This document shows, piece by piece, positions 46,379 to 55,304 of a stretch of 64,000 nucleotides of DNA (within the stretch, counting starts at the first letter, position 1; every line of letters begins with the position of its first letter). A program made the translations under genes and the position numbers. Source of the stretch: Aquimarina acroporae (GTDB lineage: Bacteria; Bacteroidota; Bacteroidia; Flavobacteriales; Flavobacteriaceae). The stretch spans positions 186,001-250,000 of the forward strand of contig NZ_JALPRE010000007.1 of the NCBI RefSeq assembly GCF_023195925.1, written 5' to 3'. Below the pieces are notes generated by a model. That model saw only the letters and a program-made list of their open reading frames with translations, ran no database searches and was not told the origin of the DNA.

Positions 46379-47545
46379 TTACACAGCGCACAAAGAGTCA
46401 ATATTTTGATAATCGGGATAGTGAGATACATCGTCGCAATTGCAGTAAGTACAGTCTGGACGTTTTTCGATATCGTAGGTAAAAAACTCACTATCTAATG
46501 CATTATAAACTAATAGTTTTTTAAGCATTGGTTTGCCAAATTCTGCTAAAATTTTAATCGCTTCAGTGGCACATAATACACCAACTACGCCTGGTAGCAC
46601 CCCAAGCACTCCTGCTTCTGCGCAAGAAGGCGCGAACTCTGCTGGCGGAGGTGTAGGATATAAGCATCGGTAACAAGGTGTCTCTTCTGCTGCATAAGCG
46701 GGCCAAAATACCGCAACCTGACCTTCGAACCTAAATACCGAACCGTGTACGTTGGGTATTTTCAATTTAACGCAAGCATCATTAATCAAATACCGTGTAT
46801 TAAAATTATCGGTTCCATCTAAAACAATATCATAGCCACTCATTATTTCCTCTACATTATCTTTGGTAAGCCTTTCGTTATATGTATTGATGGTAATATC
46901 TGAATTAAGTTGCCGAAGTGTCTTTTTGGCCGACTCAACTTTTGGAGTGTTTACAGTGGCCTCGGTATGAAGAATCTGGCGTTGTAAATTTGTTCTATCT
47001 ACAACATCGTTATCTATAATTCCAATAGTTCCTACACCCGCAGCTGCCAAATAAAGAGCTACAGGAGAACCTATCCCTCCAGCACCAACAATCAAAGCCT
47101 TACTTTCTAATAGTTTAAGCTGTCCTTTTTCTCCTAATTCAGGAATTAAAAGATGTCTTTTATATCGTTCTGCTTTATCTTCATCTAGCATTTTAGGGAC
47201 AGTTACAGGTAGCACCTGATTTTTCCACTCTTTAAATCCTCCCTTCACCGAAAATACATTCTCATATCCCATGGCTTTAAGATTTGAAGCGGCTACGAGA
47301 GATCTTCGTCCAGAAGCACATAGTAAGAAAATATGCTGTTCCGAATTTGAAGTTTCATTCATTATTTGCATCTCCAAAAGACCCTTTGGAATTTGCAAAG
47401 CAGCTTCTGGACTACCCTGTTTTACCTCATCTTTTTCTCTTATATCTATTAAGATTGCACCTTTAGAAGTTTGTTCAAATGCAAATTGTACATCAATCTC
47501 TGGGATATGTTTTTTTATCTTTTCCAGGTAAGCTTCTACATTCAT
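46379..47545 (-). CDS. moeB: Rhodanese-MoeB/ThiF fusion (E1-like adenylyltransferase)
   Basis: Residues 10-112 are a rhodanese domain with active Cys76 in LLCASGRRS. Residues 125-388 are a MoeB/ThiF E1-like domain: nucleotide loop VGAGGIGS (153-160), DNDVVDRTNLQRQ, LDGTDNFNTRYLIND, and the zinc pairs CYRC and CTYC. Such proteins adenylate the C-terminal Gly of MoaD/ThiS-type carriers and load sulfur as thiocarboxylate. In most MoeBR/Uba4 proteins the rhodanese is C-terminal; here it is N-terminal. A carrier candidate is the GG-ending protein at 56.6-56.9 kb. It could as well serve molybdopterin or thiamine synthesis elsewhere. Confidence 0.9.
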   Translation of the reverse strand: MNVEAYLEKIKKHIPEIDVQFAFEQTSKGAILIDIREKDEVKQGSPEAALQIPKGLLEMQIMNETSNSEQHIFLLCASGRRSLVAASNLKAMGYENVFSVKGGFKEWKNQVLPVTVPKMLDEDKAERYKRHLLIPELGEKGQLKLLESKALIVGAGGIGSPVALYLAAAGVGTIGIIDNDVVDRTNLQRQILHTEATVNTPKVESAKKTLRQLNSDITINTYNERLTKDNVEEIMSGYDIVLDGTDNFNTRYLINDACVKLKIPNVHGSVFRFEGQVAVFWPAYAAEETPCYRCLYPTPPPAEFAPSCAEAGVLGVLPGVVGVLCATEAIKILAEFGKPMLKKLLVYNALDSEFFTYDIEKRPDCTYCNCDDVSHYPDYQNIDSLCAV

Positions 47546-47556
47546 AATTTTAAGTT

Positions 47557-48696
47557 TTATAAGCCTGATGGTTTATGACAGGAATAACATTGATATGCTC
47601 TTTTAAAACTTCCGGAGTTTATAAAAGACTTTAAATCAGGCTTCCCCAACAGTTGATTGGTTTGTTCTATATTTTGTCTAAATGCTTTTATTTGTTCCAT
47701 TTTGGCAACACGTTCATCAAATGTGTTTTTATCGTCCCAGGAATTTAAAAGTGCTGTACGTTCATTCTTAATAAAGTTACTTGCGGTCTCTAAAATTTGG
47801 ATATGATAGTCTAGCGCTTCAAGTTCAGTTTCAGAAAACTGATCGTTGGTTTGTATGATCCAATCTAGTTTTTTCAAGTTCAAATCAAACCGATAGAGCG
47901 GTCCAAGAATCTCGGGGTATCGACCACCAAGATCTGCCAGTGATCCAGGCACTAATCTTGCATTTACATGAAACAGTAATTCGTCCATTCTAGGATTACC
48001 AAAAGTGTTTCTGGGATCATCGTAATTGGTCATTGTCACCATCGACATTAATACGTTCCAGTTGGCGATGACATCATAATTAATTAATCGCACCCCCACA
48101 TAATCGATAGCATCATTGTGAGCTTCGGGGTTTGCCAAATTATTATTTTTTAGTCGTTCATGTACCTGTCGTACTGCAACATAAAACCCATATGCTTTAT
48201 CATTATATCCATTGATATTATAGCCTCTTTCTATAACAGCTTCTGCTCTTTTCATCATCGCTTCCATTTCCTTCTGTTCAAAATCAATAGTACTGGCATC
48301 TAAGCCAGAAAATAACCCTTTTTGCCTGTTTCCATTAATTTGTTCAAAAGTAAGTCCTCCATCCAGATAGGTTCCTGTGAGTCCCAGCATGTAAAAAGAG
48401 AAATATTGACTAAATAATCGCATATTCTCCAAATCACTAACACTTTGAAATACTCCCGCATTGTATTGAGTCTCTACATCATCAAATGTTTCTTTAATAT
48501 TTTGTAAGAATGATGGAATATCTGAAACTATTTCAGAAGATGTAAAGTCTAGATTATCAAAAAACATAGGGCGAATCTCACTTAAAAACTTTTTCGTATC
48601 TGCTTCAGGTTCATCATCAGAGTCGTTACAAGAATATACTCCAAAAAGCAACGAGAACATTAACGGTATAACTAGTACTAATTTATCTTTTTTCAT
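47557..48696 (-). CDS. Lipoprotein with C-terminal CxxCH haem-binding motif
   Basis: From the ATG at 48696 the protein has 379 residues: a lipoprotein signal (MKKDKLVLVIPLMFSLLFGVYSC, lipobox GVYSC), a long helical domain of unknown family, and at the extreme C-terminus AYQCYSCHKPSGL, a single c-type haem motif CYSCH with Lys after it, seven residues from the end. A GTG start 57 bases upstream is less likely as it would bury the signal. It lies 11 bp upstream of the MoeB-rhodanese gene. Covalent haem attachment is plausible but no Met ligand context of a normal cytochrome c is present. Confidence 0.72.
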   Translation of the reverse strand: MKKDKLVLVIPLMFSLLFGVYSCNDSDDEPEADTKKFLSEIRPMFFDNLDFTSSEIVSDIPSFLQNIKETFDDVETQYNAGVFQSVSDLENMRLFSQYFSFYMLGLTGTYLDGGLTFEQINGNRQKGLFSGLDASTIDFEQKEMEAMMKRAEAVIERGYNINGYNDKAYGFYVAVRQVHERLKNNNLANPEAHNDAIDYVGVRLINYDVIANWNVLMSMVTMTNYDDPRNTFGNPRMDELLFHVNARLVPGSLADLGGRYPEILGPLYRFDLNLKKLDWIIQTNDQFSETELEALDYHIQILETASNFIKNERTALLNSWDDKNTFDERVAKMEQIKAFRQNIEQTNQLLGKPDLKSFINSGSFKRAYQCYSCHKPSGL

Positions 48697-48826
48697 AGCT
48701 GAAATTGTAAAAAAGATTGCAAGGAATGGTGAAACGTATTCATGAATTCGCACAACCTACAAGAAACTCTATAATTACTTTCTAATGTCGAATACTTTCG
48801 TACTCCTCGCAATCTTGTGTAATAAA

Positions 48827-49900
48827 TTATTGTTGGTTTATCTGTGATACATTTCTATTCCCGAGTTGGTTTACTACTGCAGAATTGAATGTTCCTCCTT
48901 GATAGATAGTATTCTGGTTACCTTCTCCAAACTGAGTTACCCAGCTTCCTTGACCGTACCCTTCTTGTACGATATCAGAAAGATTACCATTTCCTCCTTG
49001 AATAACTAAAGATATTGCATCATCTGCAACTTGTACCGTGCTTGCAGCATTACCTTCACCTCTCTGTTCTAGTATTACACCGTTGCTATATCCTGATGGA
49101 TGCACCGCAGGAGCACCTAGCGAGGTTTGACTTACAAAAGATTGGTTATTGGCTCCATCTTGCAAAATACTAGAATAGTTAATATCGTTGTTTTGAATGA
49201 TTTCTGAATAATTTGCCTTGCCAGACTGATATACTTCTGCTCCATTACCATTACCTAACTGAGTAACAAAATTTGCCTGAAAACCACCTGTTTGAACAGC
49301 TGTATTTAAATTATTATCTCCAACCTGCGTAATCCAACTACCGTGGCTATCGCCTTCTTGTAAAACGTCTGAGCTATTCGCGTTTCCTTGTTGTACTATT
49401 AATGCGATATCGTCATCTCCTGCTTGGGCGATATTTGAGACATTATTATTTCCCTCTTGAGAAACTATGGCTCCATTGGTGAATCCTGATGGGTGAATTG
49501 CCGGAGCTCCCATGGATAGCTGATCTATATTCGAAGAATTCTCATCTCCAATTTGAGTAACACTAGCATAGTTAATATCACTTTTTTGCGATATATAAGA
49601 AGTGTTTGCTACTCCATTTTGATCGGTTTGGTTAGCGTTACCACTTCCTATTTGTTCTGTAAATGCAGCGTTATTCGCTCCTAATTGATATACATTACTC
49701 GCATTTAAAACTCCAGATTGAAGTGTAGACGCAATGTTAGCATCTCCAAATTGTTCAATTTTGGCATCGTTCTGAGTAAGAATTTGATCAACGGTCGCAA
49801 GATTATCATTTCCTTCTTGATTGACCTCTCCCTTATTTTCTTGAGAAAATGTAACTACTGAGCTCAAAAGAGCCACCCCTAAAATTGTGATTTGTTTCAT
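48827..49900 (-). CDS. Curlin-repeat (CsgA/CsgB-like) amyloid protein
   Basis: The 357-residue protein has a signal peptide (1-20, TFSQ) and then some 14-15 curlin-type repeats of about 22 residues with the form xQxGxxNxAxVxQ. Gln and Asn at fixed spacing point to a functional amyloid like CsgA. The sequence holds a long duplication of about 131 residues: GAPAIHPSG at 131 and GAPAVHPSG at 262 mark the same point in each half. No csgEFG-type secretion genes lie in the window, so the exporter must be elsewhere. Surface adhesion or biofilm is the expected role. Confidence 0.85.
   Translation of the reverse strand: MKQITILGVALLSSVVTFSQENKGEVNQEGNDNLATVDQILTQNDAKIEQFGDANIASTLQSGVLNASNVYQLGANNAAFTEQIGSGNANQTDQNGVANTSYISQKSDINYASVTQIGDENSSNIDQLSMGAPAIHPSGFTNGAIVSQEGNNNVSNIAQAGDDDIALIVQQGNANSSDVLQEGDSHGSWITQVGDNNLNTAVQTGGFQANFVTQLGNGNGAEVYQSGKANYSEIIQNNDINYSSILQDGANNQSFVSQTSLGAPAVHPSGYSNGVILEQRGEGNAASTVQVADDAISLVIQGGNGNLSDIVQEGYGQGSWVTQFGEGNQNTIYQGGTFNSAVVNQLGNRNVSQINQQ
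48854..49639 (-). repeat. Two diverged ~393-bp tandem units in the curlin gene
   Basis: Residues about 88-218 (49639-49247) and 219-349 (49246-48854) align throughout at protein level, each with six curlin repeats and an unusual APAxHPSG insertion. DNA identity is reduced, so the duplication is old. Confidence 0.75.
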
Positions 49901-50171
49901 GATTTGTTTATTAAGTTATAATTAGACTTTTGCCTTAAAATGATGTGTGTGATAGTAATGCACCCCTAATATTTGGATGACATTACAAACTGAGAGGGAT
50001 TCATATGAATATTAAATTCATATTGACCCAAAGAGTAAACTGATTCTTAAAATATTTGCTATTTGCCTTGTATAGGTTTTTATTGAAACACTAAATTTAA
50101 TTAGGCTCAACACTCTTAGCGTTGGTATGTGGTGTGCTTTTTTTGAATCACCATTTATACCATGAAGTTGT

Positions 50172-51362
50172 TTATTTGGAAACCGTGAGAACCGGTATAT
50201 CTTTCTTTTTATACGATACTATTTTGTTTAATAAGTTGTTGAGCTCATTTTGACAAACATGCTCCATAGTAAAAATATGGGTATAAATTTTACCATCACT
50301 TTTCCGGTACGTCGGCATATGAAACTCTTTAAGCATATCTGGAGAAGAAACTTCAAAATAAACACAAGGAGAAAAATCATTACGTAGGGACTTAATATCA
50401 TAGGACAACAACCTTTCATGAAACCATTTCGCCTTTTGTAATACATTCTCTGTTCTATCTACCATTCCTTGTATCCCTATTTTTTTGAGTTTCATTAAAG
50501 TAATAAAGGGTGTTAAACCATCTCTGGAACCAGGAATTGTAGTGTCAAAAGATGCGTAATCTTCTACATACGAATTTGCATTACAAGTCATAAGACTAGA
50601 TCTACGCATGAGAAATAAAGATCCAGGAACGGGAATACCTACTCGTTTATGAAAACTAACCGAAAGGCTGTCTATTTCTGGAACACTAAAATCTAGTTTT
50701 AGAGGTCTTCCTTCCAGAAAAGGAGTTATCATACCTCCAAGTGCAGCATCGAGATGTACATAATATTGTTCTTTGGTTATATACTGATCAATAACAGAAA
50801 CTAGTAACTCTACATCATCGTAAGCTCCTTTGGACACAGTCCCAGAACAAAAGCAAAAAACAAAATTTTGACTTCTATCTGTATTTGATAAAAATTCAGA
50901 TAATGCATCGGGATCTATCTGCCCCTCGTTGTTTGTTGGCAACTGCACTATTTGTTTTACTCTTGTAATATAAGCCGCCTTAGTTATACTATTGTGTGCG
51001 TCTTCTGATGTAACTAAAATCGTATTTTCTCCCATTTTTCTAAGTCCAAGATGAACACCTTGTAAATTTGAAATACTTGAGCCAGAAGTATAATAACCCC
51101 ATACATCTTCCGCATTTAATTGTAATATCTCTGACACTATACGAACAAGTTCTCTTTCATATTTAAAAGTTTCAAGATGCCCTCCTTCTCCGCAAAACGG
51201 ATCTCCCAAATTATTAAGGGTATGCTCTAAGAAAGGAGCAAAATCTAGACAATCTTGATTTTCTTGATTCATTTGGATACCAAAACACTTCTTTTTTTCG
51301 AAATTTAAATATGATAAAAAGGTATCTAATTCATTTTGATATTCTCTTTGACTTATCTGCAT
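50172..51362 (-). CDS. Group II PLP-dependent decarboxylase (histidine-decarboxylase-like)
   Basis: The 396-residue enzyme has the decarboxylase fold: NNLGDPFCGEGGHLETFKYERELV near 50-73, GYYTSGSSISNLQGVHLGLR near 89-108, the PLP-stacking His123 in SEDAHNSITKAA, Asp205 in YVHLDAALGGM, and the PLP lysine K239 in SVSFHKRVGIPVPG. The GHK-like SFHK and the overall length match the bacterial PLP histidine decarboxylases, with other aromatic or acidic amino acids possible. It stands alone. A link to the nearby PKS locus (amine supply) is speculative. Confidence 0.85.
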   Translation of the reverse strand: MQISQREYQNELDTFLSYLNFEKKKCFGIQMNQENQDCLDFAPFLEHTLNNLGDPFCGEGGHLETFKYERELVRIVSEILQLNAEDVWGYYTSGSSISNLQGVHLGLRKMGENTILVTSEDAHNSITKAAYITRVKQIVQLPTNNEGQIDPDALSEFLSNTDRSQNFVFCFCSGTVSKGAYDDVELLVSVIDQYITKEQYYVHLDAALGGMITPFLEGRPLKLDFSVPEIDSLSVSFHKRVGIPVPGSLFLMRRSSLMTCNANSYVEDYASFDTTIPGSRDGLTPFITLMKLKKIGIQGMVDRTENVLQKAKWFHERLLSYDIKSLRNDFSPCVYFEVSSPDMLKEFHMPTYRKSDGKIYTHIFTMEHVCQNELNNLLNKIVSYKKKDIPVLTVSK

Positions 51363-51558
51363 AATACTAGGTTTTAAGATGTTGTGTGTTACTATTAAAT
51401 AAGATTGAGTTTATAAAAGAATACTTTAACCTAAAAAATAATTAATTGATTTACAGATAATTAAAATTAAATCTCCCTAAAAAAAGACAAAAAAAGGCTG
51501 GCCACAAAAAAATCATGGCATCACTATATAACAACAAAATGTAGTGTAAAACGGTACC

Positions 51559-52854
51559 TTAAAAACTCTTAACTCCTTTTTTTTCTAGGTTTTCTTCTTT
51601 CTCTGGTGTAGATACCATAAGATTATCTATCTTCTTAGATAATAATGATTTATCAGCTTTAATTCTTGCTAACCTCAAAGCTAGCTTATAATTGCGTTTC
51701 GCTTCTAATTCATCTATCCCTTCATATAGATCTCCAAGCAGAGAATAGTATAGGTGGTTATTTGATAATTTTAATTTTTCGGCTTCCTTTATAGCTGTTC
51801 TTTTCCCTTTTACTTTAGATAAAGCATAAGTTCTATTTAATGCAGCTACGGTTGAGTATTCTATTTGTAATAGTTGGTTATATAATTGTAAAATCTGATC
51901 CCATTTCTCTTGGGTTTTATCTTTGTCACGTATAGTGTGCCAGTACCCAATTGCAGCTTCGAGATGATATTTTGAAACTTTATCTCCTGTACAAGCTTTT
52001 CTAAGATAATACCTTCCTTTCTCTATCAAAGATGTATCCCAAAGCGCTATATCTTGATCTTCATATAAAATAAATTCTCCATCCTGATCCATTCTGGCTT
52101 CAAACCTCGACGTATGAAAACACATAAGCGAGAGTAAAGCATTTACTGAAGGTTTGTTGGTAGTTTCACAATTGGTAAGTAAATAATTTAATCGTACCGC
52201 TTCATAACACAGATCTTTTCGCAAACTTGATTTCTTACATTGAGAATAGTACCCTTCATTAAACAGTAAATAAATAATCTTTAATACCGTATTTAATCGT
52301 TCTTCAAGTTCGGAATCCTTGGGTATTTTTAAATCTAAATCTGCAGCCCTTAGCTTTTCTTTTGCTCGAAACAATCGTTTATTAATAGTATCCTTACTTA
52401 CTAAAAAAGCATTTGCAATTTCCTCTACTCCAAATCCACATAAAATACGTAATGCTAGAGCAATCTGAGCATTTTCTGGAATGGTCTTGTTACAAATGGC
52501 AAAAATGGTTTTGAGCTGGCTATCAAGAATACCTTTTTTCGATAGATCAATATCAATCTCATAAGAAAAATCGGTTTTACTGCTGTTTAAAACGTCTGGA
52601 ACTACCTTATTTCTATAAATATCATTCCTCTTTTGTACATCGAGCGTTTTGTTTTTCGCTACTTTATACAACCAGGCTTTTGGATTATTTGGAATTCCTG
52701 TTGTTTGCCATGTTTTGGTGGCTACCAAAAAGGTGTCGCTTACTATATCTTCGGCAGTTTTAATTTGATCAATACCAAACGTTTTTATCAATACCGCAAT
52801 GATTTTTCGAAACTCCGTTCTAAATAAATCTGATATTAGTTCGTTTTGGCTCAT
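51559..52854 (-). CDS. ECF42-type RNA polymerase sigma factor (DUF6596)
   Basis: Residues 5-80 are sigma-70 region 2 (FRTEFRKIIAVLIKTFG...AEDIVSDTFLVATKTW), 110-175 is region 4 (ALRILCGFGVEEIANAFLVSKDTINKRLFRAKEKL), and the C-terminal 220 residues form the DUF6596/TPR-like extension (FNEGYYSQCKKSSLRKDLCYEAVRL, AAIGYWHTIRD, TVAALNRTYALSKVKG) that marks the ECF42 group. This group has no anti-sigma factor and is regularly adjacent to DGPF/YCII proteins, as here. ATG at 52854 is the likely start; another ATG is two codons upstream. Confidence 0.92.
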   Translation of the reverse strand: MSQNELISDLFRTEFRKIIAVLIKTFGIDQIKTAEDIVSDTFLVATKTWQTTGIPNNPKAWLYKVAKNKTLDVQKRNDIYRNKVVPDVLNSSKTDFSYEIDIDLSKKGILDSQLKTIFAICNKTIPENAQIALALRILCGFGVEEIANAFLVSKDTINKRLFRAKEKLRAADLDLKIPKDSELEERLNTVLKIIYLLFNEGYYSQCKKSSLRKDLCYEAVRLNYLLTNCETTNKPSVNALLSLMCFHTSRFEARMDQDGEFILYEDQDIALWDTSLIEKGRYYLRKACTGDKVSKYHLEAAIGYWHTIRDKDKTQEKWDQILQLYNQLLQIEYSTVAALNRTYALSKVKGKRTAIKEAEKLKLSNNHLYYSLLGDLYEGIDELEAKRNYKLALRLARIKADKSLLSKKIDNLMVSTPEKEENLEKKGVKSF

Positions 52855-52996
52855 GAACATTCACTATTTAGTAGTAAGAAACATTGTTACATATTAGCTC
52901 CCAAAATAGATAAGCAAACAACAGGAATATCTTGTGAGAAACTTTAATAAAGCTACTAAATATATTTGATTAAAGTTTCCTTTTTCTACCTGAATA

Positions 52997-53437
52997 TTAA
53001 TTATTTTCAGGTACTTCCATAATGTCTCTAATTTCTACGTTTCCGCCAATTTGAAACACTGGACATTCTTTGGCAAATTCCATCGCTTCTTTCATAGAGC
53101 TCGCCTTAAGAATCATATATCCTCCTACAATCTGGTTCAATGCTTCGTAAGGTTTTTTCTCAACCTTATCGTTTGGTAGGAGAACAGCGGCCTCAGAACC
53201 GATTTGATGTGTACTTACTAACTTTCCTTGAGCAGCTATACCCCCAATCCAGGTCTGCCATTGCTTAATACTTTCTTGAATTTGCTCAGGAGTTAATTTG
53301 TAATGATCGATGTTTTCACTTCTGAAAAGAAGCATGTATTTTTTGGGTTGATCATTATCTAATTCTGCTGCGGCCAAAGAAGAAAAGGTGAAAAGGCCAA
53401 CAATTACTACAGTAATTAATTTTGCGATTGTTTTCAT
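52997..53437 (-). CDS. Exported YCII/DGPF-domain protein
   Basis: A signal peptide (residues 1-23, ending LAAA) precedes a DGPF (YCII-related) domain: KKYMLLFRSENIDHYKLTPEQIQESIKQWQTWIGGIAAQGKLV and GGYMILKASSMKEAMEFAKECPVFQIGGNVEIRDIM. The domain is a dimeric ferredoxin-like fold. Relatives near ECF42 factors are cytoplasmic and may sense or feed the sigma factor; a periplasmic form is unusual. It is a diverged duplicate of the next gene. Confidence 0.88.
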   Translation of the reverse strand: MKTIAKLITVVIVGLFTFSSLAAAELDNDQPKKYMLLFRSENIDHYKLTPEQIQESIKQWQTWIGGIAAQGKLVSTHQIGSEAAVLLPNDKVEKKPYEALNQIVGGYMILKASSMKEAMEFAKECPVFQIGGNVEIRDIMEVPENN

Positions 53438-53476
53438 AATTTAAATTTAGGTTTTAATATTAGTTAGTTGTGTTTT

Positions 53477-53818
53477 TTAATATACTACAAGGTCTCTTAT
53501 TTCGATTTTTCCTCCCATATCCAAAATTGGGCATCCATCTGCCAATGAAGCAGCATCTTCTGCAGAATCTGCCTTTAATAACATAAAACCAGTCACCACT
53601 TCTCCATCTACAACATAAGGTCCTTGAGAAACTGCATTATCTGAATTAATAACTTTTGAATCTACTCCTATTTCATTGGTTTTGATAAGTTTTCCTTGCT
53701 CTGCAATGTTGCCAATCCAACTTTGCCATTTTTTTGTATTTACTTCGATCTCTTCCGGAGTAGGTTTGTAATCACGGAAATCTGAAGAAGCCCTTAAAAT
53801 CATCATAAATTCTTTCAT
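53477..53818 (-). CDS. YCII/DGPF-domain protein
   Basis: The 113-residue cytoplasmic DGPF protein has the same layout as its exported neighbour: FMMILRASSDFRDYKPTPEEIEVNTKKWQSWIGNIAEQGKLI, then VSQGPYVVDGEVVTGFMLLKA (the SQGPYVDG-type motif gives the family its DGPF name) and GCPILDMGGKIEIRDL. Partner of the ECF42 sigma factor by position; 39 bp gap to the exported copy. Confidence 0.9.
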   Translation of the reverse strand: MKEFMMILRASSDFRDYKPTPEEIEVNTKKWQSWIGNIAEQGKLIKTNEIGVDSKVINSDNAVSQGPYVVDGEVVTGFMLLKADSAEDAASLADGCPILDMGGKIEIRDLVVY

Positions 53819-53907
53819 AAATTATAATATTATCTAGTTAAAAAATTTTACGCTTTATAATTAAGACGATCCAAAACATTTTTTTTGGACAGGTCACTGC
53901 ATTAAAT

Positions 53908-55200
53908 TCAAAATCGATAGCTCATTCCTACCATTACGTTATTTGAAATCAACCTTTTGAAGTCGGATTTCTCATCTCCAATATTTACTAACCCTACTGT
54001 GAAGATTTCTAACTGATCCAGCAAGTTCCATTCAATTACTCCTGAAATCTGACTACCTCCATCATCGAAAGAATAAAAATACCTGAGGTTGTAATTCAAC
54101 TTGCCAAAGACATCATTCTCTCCAAGCTGAGAAAACATATAGTTTTTGCGTAAATATGGCATTCCGGTATTTATGGCACGACCTAAATTTCGGTCTGATA
54201 AATCACGGGTAACATCAAAATTGTATTCTACAGACGAAGTAATCATAGCATTCAATACATCAACCTCATCACTGTTATACCCCTTACTATTGTGATAATA
54301 TTCAAGGTTAATGGTCGGGCCAATTTTCAAAGTATATGATGCTCCAATTAATCCCGAAAAAAAGAAATCATCATTTTGCTCTCCATTGGTCATATTAAAT
54401 GAAATTAGTTCTGTAGGATGCCCCTCTACCGGATAGAATCTATTTATACCATGCTCAAAAGCACTATCTACCCAAATTACCATTGCTTCACCAATATTCT
54501 TTTGTGCATAAATTCCTAAATGATATTGTTCTTCTTCAGAAACAGAAGCTATAGCCCCTACATTGTAAGAATCTCCATAATACTCTGTAAGCAAACCATA
54601 ACGGCGTGAAAATTCGAAGAATGGCTCATCAAAAACCGTTTGAACTTCGCCCTTACCAATATTGGCTATCAAAGTAAAATCTATATTCTTTTTTGTAGAC
54701 CAATTAAACTCTACAAAATCCATTGGACGTACTTCTATTTTAGGATTTAATCTACCTGCATCCAAAAAAAATGGATTACTAGGATTGATAAATATTGACG
54801 TCCCAAATGGTTTCAAATATCTACCTCCAGCCGCATAGAATGATTCCCCAATGAGTATTTTCCCTTTTAAGGCTTGAAAATAAAATTCTGTATCTGGTTT
54901 TCGTCCTTCGGCCAAAATCATATTGAATCTCGGACTTACTTTTAAAGAGAATTTATTCTTATCAAACTTTAATTCAGGGCGCACAAATACTCCCCCTTCT
55001 GTTTCATTCAGATTAGCGATTCTATTGTCTGGATTTAAAGTCCCATCTTCATCAACAAAATCTCTAAATCGCATAAATGGTAAAATATCTGCCTCGACAG
55101 TTGTAGACTCAAAAAACCATGATTTTATAGATGATTTTTCCTGACCTATCCCCAGAAATGATATCGATATTGCCAAAAGGCAAATGCTAATAGTTCTCAA
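53908..55200 (-). CDS. Outer-membrane beta-barrel protein of the PKS locus
   Basis: The 430-residue protein has a signal peptide (1-19, ending GIGQ) and about 16 alternating strands, with a terminal SNNVMVGMSYRF ending in Phe as in BAM-inserted barrels. No named family is recognised. It is the last gene of the run that begins with the PKS, and follows the LolA-like gene after 104 bp, so a role as outer-membrane exit channel for the product is a reasonable inference, without direct support. Confidence 0.7.
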   Translation of the reverse strand: MRTISICLLAISISFLGIGQEKSSIKSWFFESTTVEADILPFMRFRDFVDEDGTLNPDNRIANLNETEGGVFVRPELKFDKNKFSLKVSPRFNMILAEGRKPDTEFYFQALKGKILIGESFYAAGGRYLKPFGTSIFINPSNPFFLDAGRLNPKIEVRPMDFVEFNWSTKKNIDFTLIANIGKGEVQTVFDEPFFEFSRRYGLLTEYYGDSYNVGAIASVSEEEQYHLGIYAQKNIGEAMVIWVDSAFEHGINRFYPVEGHPTELISFNMTNGEQNDDFFFSGLIGASYTLKIGPTINLEYYHNSKGYNSDEVDVLNAMITSSVEYNFDVTRDLSDRNLGRAINTGMPYLRKNYMFSQLGENDVFGKLNYNLRYFYSFDDGGSQISGVIEWNLLDQLEIFTVGLVNIGDEKSDFKRLISNNVMVGMSYRF

Positions 55201-55304
55201 AAGACAATTGTTTTTAAGGTAAAAACGCTTAGAAGCAATAGAAGAATTGCCTCGTAGTGGTATTTAGTTGGTTATTATGTTTATTGCTAGTTTGAAAAGT
55301 TGAA

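Noticed and set aside
48854..49639. Curlin repeats as possible non-coding repeat array
   Set aside because: The repeats are fully in frame and match protein-level curlin periodicity.
49901..50171. Possible small gene or RNA between curlin and decarboxylase genes
   Set aside because: No ORF, repeat or clear hairpin was found in the 271-bp gap.
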